From: Spirochaetaceae bacterium | Lineage (GTDB): Bacteria > Spirochaetota > Spirochaetia > Treponematales > Breznakiellaceae | Length of the DNA stretch: 7,013 bases | Assembly: GCA_031284085.1 (NCBI GenBank) | Contig: JAITAM010000016.1 | Coordinates: 1 to 7,013 of the forward strand | Direction of reading: 5' to 3' | Shown here: positions 1 through 5,239 of the stretch, in pieces | How positions within the stretch are numbered: position 1 is the stretch's first letter | How the letters are laid out: each line of letters opens with the position of its first letter | The notes under the pieces: generated by a model | What the model was told of the DNA's origin: nothing | Database searches by the model: none | Seen by the model: only the letters and a program-made list of their open reading frames with translations | Program-made: the position numbers and the translations under genes

Positions 1-55
1 AACTGTTGACCTTATCCTTACCATGGATATGCTCTACCGACTGAGCTACAAGGGC
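1..55 (-). tRNA. trnT: tRNA-Thr (anticodon GGU), 3' end cut by the window edge
   Basis: Read on the minus strand, the sequence folds as the first part of a tRNA. The acceptor strand is GCCCUUG, followed by UA, then a D arm GCUC-AGUCGGUA-GAGC. The anticodon stem UAUCC/GGAUA closes the 7-base loop AUGGUAA. The anticodon GGU (plus-strand bases 20-22) reads ACC and ACU threonine codons. A variable loop AGGUC and the first T-arm bases follow. The rest of the T arm and the 3' acceptor strand lie outside the window, so acceptor pairing cannot be checked. Confidence 0.93.
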
Positions 56-71
56 TTTACTATATTTAGTT

Positions 72-100
72 ATAGTAACAAAGTCGTCAAACTATGTCAA
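72..100 (-). promoter_or_regulatory. Sigma70-type promoter of the tRNA-Thr gene
   Basis: On the minus strand a perfect -35 hexamer TTGACA (95-100) is followed by exactly 17 bases and a -10 hexamer TACTAT (72-77). The predicted start near position 65 gives a 5' leader of about 10 bases before the mature tRNA end at 55, a normal arrangement for a stable-RNA gene. This is the strongest promoter match in the window. Confidence 0.75.
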
Positions 101-248
101 GAGAGTTTGCAATTTTTCCAGTATTTCCAAATGTAAACTGACAGGACAAATGGCACAATAGAGTAGAGGGATAAAGAACCATAAGGCACAGCTAGGCTAG
201 AGTGTATTCAGGCTAAAAAAATGGGAGTTTAAGGTAGATAAAATAAGT

Positions 249-733
249 GTGAAACTTACTGAAGAACACTATAGCACATAGCACCATCGTTCCCTAAACA
301 TCGGAGAAATGTCAAGATAGATAATCTTACCTTGCTTAGCGCTCTCACTTACCGTTGTAATAATGCTTGTAAGTGGCGAAATTTACCTAAATTTTTTGAT
401 AACTGGCATATGATTTATATCCATTTGAACCACTGGGCGCAAAAAGGTATGCTGAAGCGGGTATTTAAAGCTTTGGTAAAGGAAAAATTGCTTTCAGATA
501 TGCTGTCTTGATTCAACAATGGTCAAAACACATCCTCACGAGCATAGGGCTTAAAAAAACGACTCACAAACGATAGAGAAGAGCCGAGGAGGATGGAATA
601 CTTAGGATACACGCAATAACCATAGAGGATAAAGGGATGGTTGCCTTTAGGTTGTCCGGGGGAAACGCCCCGGATGCGGTAGAAGGACGGTTGCTGCCGG
701 AGAGTATCGAAAAACAGGAACATACGGGAGCCT
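249..733 (+). pseudogene. IS5-family transposase relic (orfA/orfB type), frameshifted and 3'-truncated
   Basis: No long ORF survives, but joining frames recovers an IS5-family transposase. A GTG (249) begins V-KLTEEHY. After a frame change near 275-283 the protein continues APSFPKHRRNVKIDN and ACKWRNLPKFFDNWHMIY, then HWAQKGMLKRVFKAL, up to a TGA at 509-511. These match the N-terminal DUF4096-type domain, with its conserved C-WR-LP and W-Y-R/H-W pattern. In the next frame LDSTMVKTHPHEHRA (507 on), then IEKSRGGWNT, then after another shift FRLSGGNAPDAVEGRLL, match the start of the DDE domain (DST, GGWNTKIHA, LSGGNAHDAPEGR in relatives). The rest of the DDE domain is missing. The relic stops where the IS256 terminal repeat begins, so it was probably cut by that insertion. 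The family call is from remembered motifs; the end is approximate. Confidence 0.8.
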
Positions 734-741
734 GTCAGATA
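734..741 (+). repeat. Terminal inverted repeat of the IS256-family relic (transposase 3' side)
   Basis: GTCAGATA here is the exact inverse of TATCTGAC at 1915-1922. It sits about 25 bases beyond the relic's transposase stop, where an IS256 end is expected. The core match is only 8 bases with imperfect extension inward. Its placement at both ends of the transposase remnant is the main support. Confidence 0.6.
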
Positions 742-765
742 TCTTATGTAAATGGCAAAGTATCA

Positions 766-1880
766 TCAGAACGGAACCCGTTCTTCCCCAAACTCAATGG
801 CTCTCTTACTTAAGTGCCAATCCTCGATTCTTAATCGGTATCCTCCATTTCCACCGCATTCCCTATCGCTAAGTACACTATCTTGTATATACTCTCATTC
901 ATCCAAAAGATCGGCCGGGTTTTTGTTACTTTCCATAACCGGTAATTTAACGATTCAGAGAAAACTTCATTTTCCATGCATTCGTCGTATATATCGCTCG
1001 CTGTATCTCAGAAGCGTATGTAAAATATTCACACGGGTCGCTTCAACGCTCATCCCACGAGCGGTATATCATCGAGTACACTTGCCCGCCTCATGCTCTG
1101 CCGAATGCTTCAAGAGCATCTCGCACAGCTCTCTCAAACCGGTGCATACCTTCTTCATGTATTTGTACAAGACGTATTTCGCGGAATTGCGAACCATGTG
1201 GACAATGCACAACTGAACCCGGGTATAAAGAAATACGGCGCGAATCGCTTCGGGAAAACCGGTCAATCCGTCCATACAGGCTATCAGGATCTCTTTCACC
1301 CCATGGCTGTACAGATTGTTTAACATCCTCATCCAAAATTTCGCTCCCTCGTTTTCGCTTATCCACAGCCCTAACACCTTTTTTCTCCCTCATAATTGAT
1401 CTCTAATGCTCTATACATGCTTTTTGTGCCTCCTCTTTCCCTTCACCCGAATCGCATCCGGATACATGATGGCGTAGCTTTTTAAAAGCGATCGGTTTTG
1501 CCACTTTTTACCTCTTCCATGCCACATTAGCTACCCGGCTTTATCAGTTCAGGTAATACTTCTACGGTATAGATTTTTTCAAGATGTGCTTTTATATCTC
1601 GCTCCGTCATCTCAAGCGAATAGATCGAGAGTATCTGGTCATTGAACAGAGGAAGATGTCTGTGATACTTGGAGGCTATTTTTGGCTTGAAGGTTCGGTT
1701 GGGATCTTGGAGAGAAGCTAAATGGCCGTCTTCCGTGTTGTCTCCTGCCGAGTCGTACTTCTCGTACCCTGAGATGTATGTTCATCTCGCTCTCCAATAC
1801 CCGCTGCAAAATCCTTGCGGCAAGCTGTTTGATAAGCCCTTTCCTGTCTCGCTATCTCCTCTTACAGACTCGCTTCAAGA
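766..1880 (-). pseudogene. IS256-family transposase, multiply frameshifted
   Basis: Minus-strand translation across frames restores nearly a whole IS256 transposase. N-terminal part: GLIKQLAARILQRVLESEMN then HLGYEKYDSAGDNT (about 1850-1750). Middle: FNDQILSIYSLEMTERDIK and HLEKIYTVEVLPELI, ending at a stop near 1540. Catalytic start: SYAIMYPDAIRVKGK (first DDE aspartate) and SMYRALEINYEGEK. The longest open stretch is 1069-1377, with VLGLWISENEGAKFW, ACMDGLTGFPEAI (second aspartate) and QLCIVHMVRNS. C-terminal traces: EIQRAIYTTNA (about 975-1010), IVYLAIGNA, PIKNRGLALK, ending in RVPF and a TGA at 766-768. At least five frame changes and several stops make it non-functional. Plus-strand ORFs over this stretch are antisense shadows. 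The family call is strong; the N-terminal boundary is approximate. Confidence 0.9.
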
Positions 1881-1914
1881 ATGAATTTTATTTGAGTTAT
1901 ATTCTACAATATAG

Positions 1915-1922
1915 TATCTGAC
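1915..1922 (-). repeat. Terminal inverted repeat of the IS256-family relic (transposase 5' side)
   Basis: TATCTGAC is the inverse of GTCAGATA at 734-741 and lies about 35-45 bases beyond the recognisable N-terminal end of the transposase remnant. It defines the probable outer edge of the element, about 78 bases before the hprK start. Confidence 0.6.
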
Positions 1923-1965
1923 TCGAAATGAAATCTTTCTCACACGCTCTTAATTACTTACTCTC

Positions 1966-1994
1966 TTGCATAGAGTTATAGGTTTTGTTACTAT
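1966..1994 (+). promoter_or_regulatory. Candidate promoter of hprK, predicted to give a leaderless mRNA
   Basis: TTGCAT (1966-1971), a 17-base spacer and TACTAT (1989-1994) form a good sigma70-type promoter. The -10 hexamer and the bases before it (TTTGTTACTAT) are identical to those in the tRNA-Thr promoter at the other end of the window. Only six bases (TAACCC) separate the -10 hexamer from the ATG at 2001, so the usual start point falls on the ATG itself. No Shine-Dalgarno sequence precedes that ATG. The site lies just outside the IS256 relic. Confidence 0.55.
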
Positions 1995-2000
1995 TAACCC

Positions 2001-2990
2001 ATGCTTGATACGCGGTTTACAGTACTCGATCTTATTGATATTGAGCTAAAGGAGCAGAATTCTTTCGATCTTCGTTGTATAGGCGGTCGAAAAGGACTCT
2101 CACGAGAGATTACCACGCCGGGTATCAATAGACCCGGACTTGCTCTGTCCGGATTTTATGACGAATTTGCCTACCAGCGCATACAGGTATTTGGGAAAGG
2201 TGAGACTGCTTACCTTGCTAAATTAGCAGATGCCGGAGAGACGGGAACTATCCGCAAGTTTTTTTCGTACCTCATTCCTTGTTGCATTTTTACTCATAAC
2301 TTTCTTCCTAACGAAGATTTCATTAAAGAAGCCGAACGAGTTCACTGTCCATTGCTACAAACTAAGTTAGATACCGCAGAATTTCATGTCCGTTTAATAC
2401 GGGTGCTTTCCGACATATTTGCTCCACAACAGACCATACATGGCGTATTGGTTGAAGTGTATGGTATGGGAATACTGCTGCTCGGCGATTCAGGCGTTGG
2501 AAAAAGCGAAACGGCTCTAGAATTGATAAAACGCGGACACCGGCTTGTTGCTGATGATGCTATTACCGTCCGCCGGATGAATGGTAATGTTCTTATAGGA
2601 ACCGGCAGAAATAAAATCGCCGGACATCATATAGAAATCCGCGGTGTTGGTATTATCAACATCACTCACCTTTTTGGCGTTGGTGCTATACGGGAACGAA
2701 AAGAAATTCAATTAGTAATAAAATTAGAAGAATGGGATAACAAGAAAAATTATGATCGTGTAGGCGATGGAGGGAAACAGAAAGAGTTTTTAGGGGTTGA
2801 TATTCCTATGCTGGAGATTCCAGTACGCCACGGGCGCTATATACCGGTTATTGTGGAAACAGCCGCCATGAATGAGCGTCTTAAAATGATGGGTTATCAC
2901 GCTGAAACGGAATTCAACCAAAATATTATCAAATGGCTTGAAAGTGGTACTTCGCACTCGGTGTATTTTGGTGTAGAAGATATTATTTAA
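2001..2990 (+). CDS. hprK: HPr kinase/phosphorylase (HprK)
   Basis: HprK is a cytoplasmic bifunctional enzyme that phosphorylates HPr on Ser46 with ATP or PPi and also removes that phosphate, setting carbon- and energy-dependent regulation. The 329 residues match the family length (about 310-330). The N-terminal domain contains NRPGLALSG (43-51). The catalytic domain has IHGVLVEVYG with the conserved His147, a Walker A loop GDSGVGKS (162-169), the acidic pair in VADDAI (183-188), the family signature EIRGVGIINITHLFGVGAI (212-230) and the C-terminal loop PVRHGRY (274-280). The ATG at 2001 is chosen because an in-frame TAA lies at 1995-1997 and the conserved TVLDL segment begins seven residues in. 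There is no Shine-Dalgarno sequence, and the promoter lies unusually close. Its substrate HPr is encoded 111 bases downstream. An A/T-rich inverted repeat (TAATAAA/TTTATTA, 2988-3018) begins at the stop codon but is too weak to call a terminator. Nothing suggests loss of function. Confidence 0.97.
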   Translation: MLDTRFTVLDLIDIELKEQNSFDLRCIGGRKGLSREITTPGINRPGLALSGFYDEFAYQRIQVFGKGETAYLAKLADAGETGTIRKFFSYLIPCCIFTHNFLPNEDFIKEAERVHCPLLQTKLDTAEFHVRLIRVLSDIFAPQQTIHGVLVEVYGMGILLLGDSGVGKSETALELIKRGHRLVADDAITVRRMNGNVLIGTGRNKIAGHHIEIRGVGIINITHLFGVGAIRERKEIQLVIKLEEWDNKKNYDRVGDGGKQKEFLGVDIPMLEIPVRHGRYIPVIVETAAMNERLKMMGYHAETEFNQNIIKWLESGTSHSVYFGVEDII

Positions 2991-3042
2991 TAAACGGTTT
3001 TTGTAAAATGTTTTATTATTTTAGCTGATGCAAGGATAAATT

Positions 3043-3108
3043 ATGAAAGATATAGCTACTCTTGACTTCCTATCTTTAATTCCTTTTTATGTAGGTGATA
3101 TATGCTAG
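3043..3108 (+). CDS. Possible 21-aa leader ORF overlapping the ptsH start
   Basis: An ATG at 3043 is preceded by AAGGAT at 3032-3037 (spacer of five bases), a reasonable ribosome site. It opens a 21-codon frame, MKDIATLDFLSLIPFYVGDI plus a final Cys. Its TAG stop at 3106-3108 falls inside the first codons of ptsH, which starts at 3102 in another frame. Such an arrangement would allow translational coupling or attenuation. The peptide resembles nothing I recognise and could be chance in an A/T-rich gap. The gap otherwise contains the ptsH ribosome site, which this ORF runs through. Confidence 0.25.
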   Translation: MKDIATLDFLSLIPFYVGDIC

Positions 3109-3368
3109 AACAAGTAGTTACTGTTTCTAATCGTGCCGGTATTCATGCACGACCCGCGTCGACCCTCGTGAGGGCTATACAAAAATATAACTGCGAAGTA
3201 TTTCTTGAACGGGATAACGACCGGATCAACGGGAAGTCCATTATGGGCGTTATAACGCTCTGTGCAACATACGGGACCAAATTACGAGTTATTACCGATG
3301 GACTTGATGAAGAAAGTGCAATGGCAACTATAGTGCAATTATTTAATTCAAAGTTTGAAGAAGAATAA
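3102..3368 (+). CDS. ptsH: HPr phosphocarrier protein
   Basis: HPr is the small cytoplasmic phosphocarrier of the phosphotransferase system. It takes phosphate from PEP via enzyme I on a histidine and is modified on a serine by HprK. The 88 residues are the standard length. The active-site motif GIHARPAS places the catalytic histidine at position 15 and the following arginine at 17. The regulatory motif NGKSIMGV places the kinase-target serine at position 46, exactly as in Gram-positive HPr. Both phosphorylation sites are therefore intact, matching the adjacent hprK. AGGTG (3093-3097) lies four bases before the ATG, a rather short spacing. The ATG overlaps the end of a possible leader ORF. 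No enzyme I or sugar-specific EII gene appears nearby. Known treponemes keep a regulatory PTS lacking sugar permeases, so a signalling role is likely; that last point is inference from the family. Confidence 0.97.
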   Translation: MLEQVVTVSNRAGIHARPASTLVRAIQKYNCEVFLERDNDRINGKSIMGVITLCATYGTKLRVITDGLDEESAMATIVQLFNSKFEEE

Positions 3369-3431
3369 TCAGCTTACAATAATCAGTTCCCTACTTGCAC
3401 GGAAAGCCGCACTCTTGTTACACTTATAACT

Positions 3432-3641
3432 ATGAAAAGCGTAGTTCATATTGAGGGAATGTCCTGTGATCATTGCGTTCAGCATGTTAAAGATGCTCTT
3501 GAAGAAGTTTCCGGCGTGAGCGCCGTGTCAGTTAGCTTGGCCGATAAAACCGCTGTTGTCGAACATAATACGACAGTCAACCATGCCGCCTTGAAAAAGG
3601 CGGTAGAAGATGCCGACTACGAAGTCGTTAGTGTATTGTAA
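3432..3641 (+). CDS. Heavy-metal-associated (CopZ-like) metallochaperone
   Basis: This 69-residue protein is a single HMA domain with a ferredoxin-like beta-alpha-beta-beta-alpha-beta fold. The metal-binding loop GMSCDHC (9-15) supplies Cys12 and Cys15, which in the family coordinate Cu(I) or a similar soft metal. The C-terminal ADYEV (61-65) matches the usual GYEV turn. Stand-alone domains of this size usually deliver copper to a P-type ATPase or repressor, but no such partner lies in the window, so metal and partner are unproven. The gene begins 63 bases after ptsH with no clear Shine-Dalgarno sequence, and may depend on read-through from ptsH or another unrecognised signal. It converges on the usp gene 19 bases away. 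A short GTGTA/TACAC stem spans its stop codon and is too weak to name a terminator. An alternative is a detached N-terminal domain of a copper ATPase, although the clean stop and typical length argue for an independent protein. Confidence 0.88.
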   Translation: MKSVVHIEGMSCDHCVQHVKDALEEVSGVSAVSVSLADKTAVVEHNTTVNHAALKKAVEDADYEVVSVL

Positions 3642-3660
3642 TTACACATCTACAATAACA

Positions 3661-4146
3661 CTAATTGCTCTTGAAAGTATGCTCGATAGTGGGGTCTTTC
3701 ACTAAAAGCACGGAGCAATGGGCATTTATCATAATCTCCCGATGTGCATGGCCGATTATATCGCGTGCGTTGCGGTCTTTTTCCCAACCCCCTAAGACAA
3801 GAAGGTCGGCTTGCTTTTCATCAGCAAGCTTAATAATCTCTGTCCATACCGCACCGGCACGAATATCGCGCTCTATTTTTATCCCTTTACTGCGTGCTAG
3901 CTCTTCTGCAAAGGCAAGATAGCGCTCTCCATTAGCGTACAGACTACGTTCGTATTCTTTACTTTCTTCTTGTATAAAGATTTTACTTAAAGTCAGCTGC
4001 CTAATAGTCGCTGTATCCACTACATACACAGCAGAGAGCCGGCATTTATTAGTCTTTGCTAAAAGAATAGCGTATTTTGCCGCCATGATCGACGCATCGG
4101 ATCCGGAAATTGCAACAACAATAGTAGAAAACAAGGTCTTACTCAT
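3661..4146 (-). CDS. UspA-family universal stress protein with a degenerate nucleotide motif
   Basis: The 161-residue single-domain protein has the Usp alpha/beta fold. It starts with a hydrophobic strand and an Asp/Ser-rich loop (TIVVAISGSDAS, 8-19), continues with AVYVVD (39-44), and ends with ADLLVLGG (113-120) and CSVLLVK (144-150). In ATP-binding members the region after the fourth strand reads G-x2-G-x9-G-S/T. Here GGWEKDRNARDIIGH has spacing and a His that do not fit, so ATP binding is doubtful and the protein may signal differently. The ATG overlaps the V-ATPase subunit D stop as ATGA (4143-4146). GGAG lies five bases upstream, so the two genes are almost certainly co-transcribed and translationally coupled. 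A role linked to the ion-motive ATPase is an inference from this coupling only. Confidence 0.88.
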   Translation of the reverse strand: MSKTLFSTIVVAISGSDASIMAAKYAILLAKTNKCRLSAVYVVDTATIRQLTLSKIFIQEESKEYERSLYANGERYLAFAEELARSKGIKIERDIRAGAVWTEIIKLADEKQADLLVLGGWEKDRNARDIIGHAHREIMINAHCSVLLVKDPTIEHTFKSN

Positions 4147-4766
4147 CTTTTCTCCGCCTTTTTTTTCAATAACTTACTGGTAAAAAAGCTGTCTCGTTCC
4201 CGCTCTTCTAAAGCAGACTCAATGTAAACTTTAGTTTCCCGTGCCATTGGAATCACTATTTTCTCAAGGGCATTGACTCGACGCTGGGTTGCTCGAACTT
4301 CCCGTGCAAGCCGCCAAGTAATAGTTCGCACCGCTGCTAATTCGGTAAGGATTTTCAGTAATCGAAAAAATTCTAACACAGTTTCGTCGCATTCTGCAAA
4401 TGAATTCGCCGGGGAATATTTCAATTCCGGCTCAGGCATTTCGATTTCCAAACCGGGTAAGTTCATACCGGCTACAAAAGCCCTCTTTTCCCGGATACTA
4501 AAGTGATAGCGGACATTCTGCGCTAGGCGATCGGCTCGTTCACGCCCTACTACAATAAGCATACGCTTTAAGGCAGGGTAGGCAAGTTCAACCTGTTTAT
4601 CGAGATTTCGTTCCAAAAGTTTTATCTGCTCGACATGCTGCATAAGTTCCATAACGAGGATTTCCCGTTTTTGCTCTAATAACTCGTAGCCTTCTTCTGC
4701 TGTAAAAAGCCGCTCTTTTACCTTGATGAGATTGCTCTTCGTCGGTGCAATATTTTCACGTGCCAT
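4143..4766 (-). CDS. atpD: V-type (A/V) ATPase subunit D
   Basis: Subunit D is the central-stalk rotor protein that links the A3B3 catalytic head to the membrane ring of V/A-type ATPases. The 207 residues are typical (about 200-215). The N-terminal helix begins MARENIAPTKSNLIKVKERL, with the conserved PTKSNL at 8-13, and runs into a long coiled coil (12-70). A small central insert follows, then the C-terminal coiled-coil helix, with the signature RRVNALEKIVIP at 162-173 and a charged Lys-rich tail. The start at 4766 is preferred to an in-frame ATG at 4826 because family members begin a few residues before PTKSNL and the extra 20 residues look random. No clear Shine-Dalgarno sequence precedes it. 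Subunits A and B normally sit immediately upstream in treponemal operons, and here they are missing. Downstream it overlaps the usp gene by four bases. Confidence 0.95.
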   Translation of the reverse strand: MARENIAPTKSNLIKVKERLFTAEEGYELLEQKREILVMELMQHVEQIKLLERNLDKQVELAYPALKRMLIVVGRERADRLAQNVRYHFSIREKRAFVAGMNLPGLEIEMPEPELKYSPANSFAECDETVLEFFRLLKILTELAAVRTITWRLAREVRATQRRVNALEKIVIPMARETKVYIESALEERERDSFFTSKLLKKKAEKR

Positions 4767-4912
4767 GGCATTATAATGACAAGTAGCCGGCCACTTGGTC
4801 AAGGAGGCAATAGCGCATACTGACAATGCACAGGCCTCTGCGCTTAACGATGTTTTGGAATACGGCAGCCCTATAACTGCTCCTGATTTTATTTTTGCGT
4901 ATCATTTTGGAG

Positions 4913-4927
4913 AGATGCGGTACTCTT
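4913..4927 (+). repeat. 15-base direct repeat, copy 1
   Basis: AGATGCGGTACTCTT occurs here and again, identically, at 5021-5035, 108 bases apart. Both copies lie in the gene-free stretch between atpD and the radical SAM cassette. The sequences between and around them are otherwise unlike, so this is a dispersed short motif and not a tandem repeat. Confidence 0.7.
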
Positions 4928-5020
4928 CGCCGACAGGCACGGCCTGTTTCTAAACTTCGGCGTTGTACCCGTGAACGGCGTACGGCTTTTTGCCTGCAAG
5001 CAGCAGACACAGCCTATTTA

Positions 5021-5035
5021 AGATGCGGTACTCTT
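5021..5035 (+). repeat. 15-base direct repeat, copy 2
   Basis: Identical to the copy at 4913-4927. It ends 36 bases before the start codon of the shortened radical SAM ORF. Confidence 0.7.
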
Positions 5036-5071
5036 TGCAAATGAGCGCCGACTTTTGAGGGAATTATTGAT

Positions 5072-5239
5072 ATGGAAATTTATTTTGCCTTTCAACGGCA
5101 TATAAAGGACACCTGCGATCAGCGGTGCAAACACTGTTACATATTTGATGCGGCTCTTGAACAAATTCCACGTATTCGCAATGACGGAATGAGAGTTGTA
5201 GCGTGTTGCATTAAAGGAGAAGGCGGCAATGCGGAATAA
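5072..5239 (+). pseudogene. Internally deleted copy of the adjacent radical SAM gene (55 codons)
   Basis: The frame encodes MEIYFAFQRHIKDTCDQRCK-HCYIF, nearly the same as the first 25 residues of the radical SAM protein at 6421, including CX3CX2C (Cys15, Cys19, Cys22). It then jumps to DAALEQIPRIRNDGMR, which matches residues 134-149 of that protein (DATLEKIPCIRNAGMR). The missing part equals 324 bases, or 108 codons, and both edges carry TTT (6493-6495 and 6817-6819 in the full copy), so the loss is in frame. After the second block the sequence diverges into VVACCIKGEGGNAE and stops at 5237-5239, 11 bases inside the MFS gene. The leader before the ATG (GAGGGAATTATTGAT) resembles that of the full copy (GAGGAAATTATCGAC), so the ribosome region was duplicated too. 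The SAM-binding core is gone, so enzyme activity is not expected. The open frame with a plausible ribosome site may still be translated and coupled to the transporter. Confidence 0.85.

Larger units (their letters stand above)
734..1922 (-). mobile_element. Degenerate IS256-family insertion sequence
   Basis: The decayed transposase (766 to about 1880, minus strand) is bracketed by an inverted pair, GTCAGATA at 734-741 and TATCTGAC at 1915-1922. Reading inward from each end, similarity continues weakly (TCTTATGTAAAT against CTATATTGTAGAAT). The implied length of about 1.19 kb is a little short of the 1.2-1.4 kb usual in this family, in keeping with internal losses. No matching 8-9 base target duplication is obvious at the flanks, as expected for an old or rearranged copy. 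Confidence 0.7.
4767..5071. other. Intergenic breakpoint region without a recognisable gene
   Basis: About 300 bases separate the divergent atpD and radical SAM cassette. No frame resembles a V-ATPase subunit B C-terminus, which would be expected upstream of atpD. The longest minus-strand ORF (4771-5010) has an Arg/Cys-rich, non-globular sequence and no ribosome site. Visible structure consists of a 15-base direct repeat, a perfect 6-base stem ACAGGC-ACG-GCCTGT (4933-4947), and a bulged hairpin at 4965-4983 followed by a T run (GGCTTTTT). The last could end transcription on the plus strand but is imperfect. A loose promoter-like pair TTGCCT-N19-TATTTA precedes the short radical SAM copy. I read the stretch as remnant DNA at a rearrangement junction. 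Confidence 0.5.

Noticed and set aside
138..145. CTGACAGG, resembling the outer end of the IS256 repeat
   Set aside because: Eight bases with no transposase remnant to its left; too short to call another IS end.
523..723. 66-codon minus-strand ORF
   Set aside because: It lies antisense to the IS5 DDE-domain remnant, which has recognisable motifs on the plus strand. The ORF has no ribosome site.
752..1216. 154-codon plus-strand ORF
   Set aside because: Antisense to the IS256 transposase relic, whose family motifs read on the minus strand. Its own sequence is Ser/Arg-rich and non-globular.
1091..1393. 100-codon minus-strand ORF overlapping the best IS256 stretch
   Set aside because: It is a different frame of the same relic. 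Its Arg/Asp-rich translation matches nothing, while the neighbouring frame gives clear transposase motifs.
1669..1884. 71-codon plus-strand ORF
   Set aside because: Antisense to the IS256 N-terminal segment containing GYEKYDSAG.
2988..3018. TAATAAA/TTTATTA inverted repeat after hprK as a terminator
   Set aside because: The stem is entirely A/T with a long loop and no G/C core, so a Rho-independent terminator is not supported.
4770..4802. TTGACC...TATAAT pair upstream of atpD on the minus strand
   Set aside because: The spacer is 21 bases and the -10 hexamer ends only three bases before the ATG, so a transcript would start inside the gene.
4767..4826. Longer atpD start 20 codons upstream
   Set aside because: The added residues do not resemble any subunit D N-terminus, and the family begins close to PTKSNL.
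4771..5010. 79-codon minus-strand ORF upstream of atpD
   Set aside because: No ribosome site, Arg/Cys-rich and unlike V-ATPase subunit B; probably chance.
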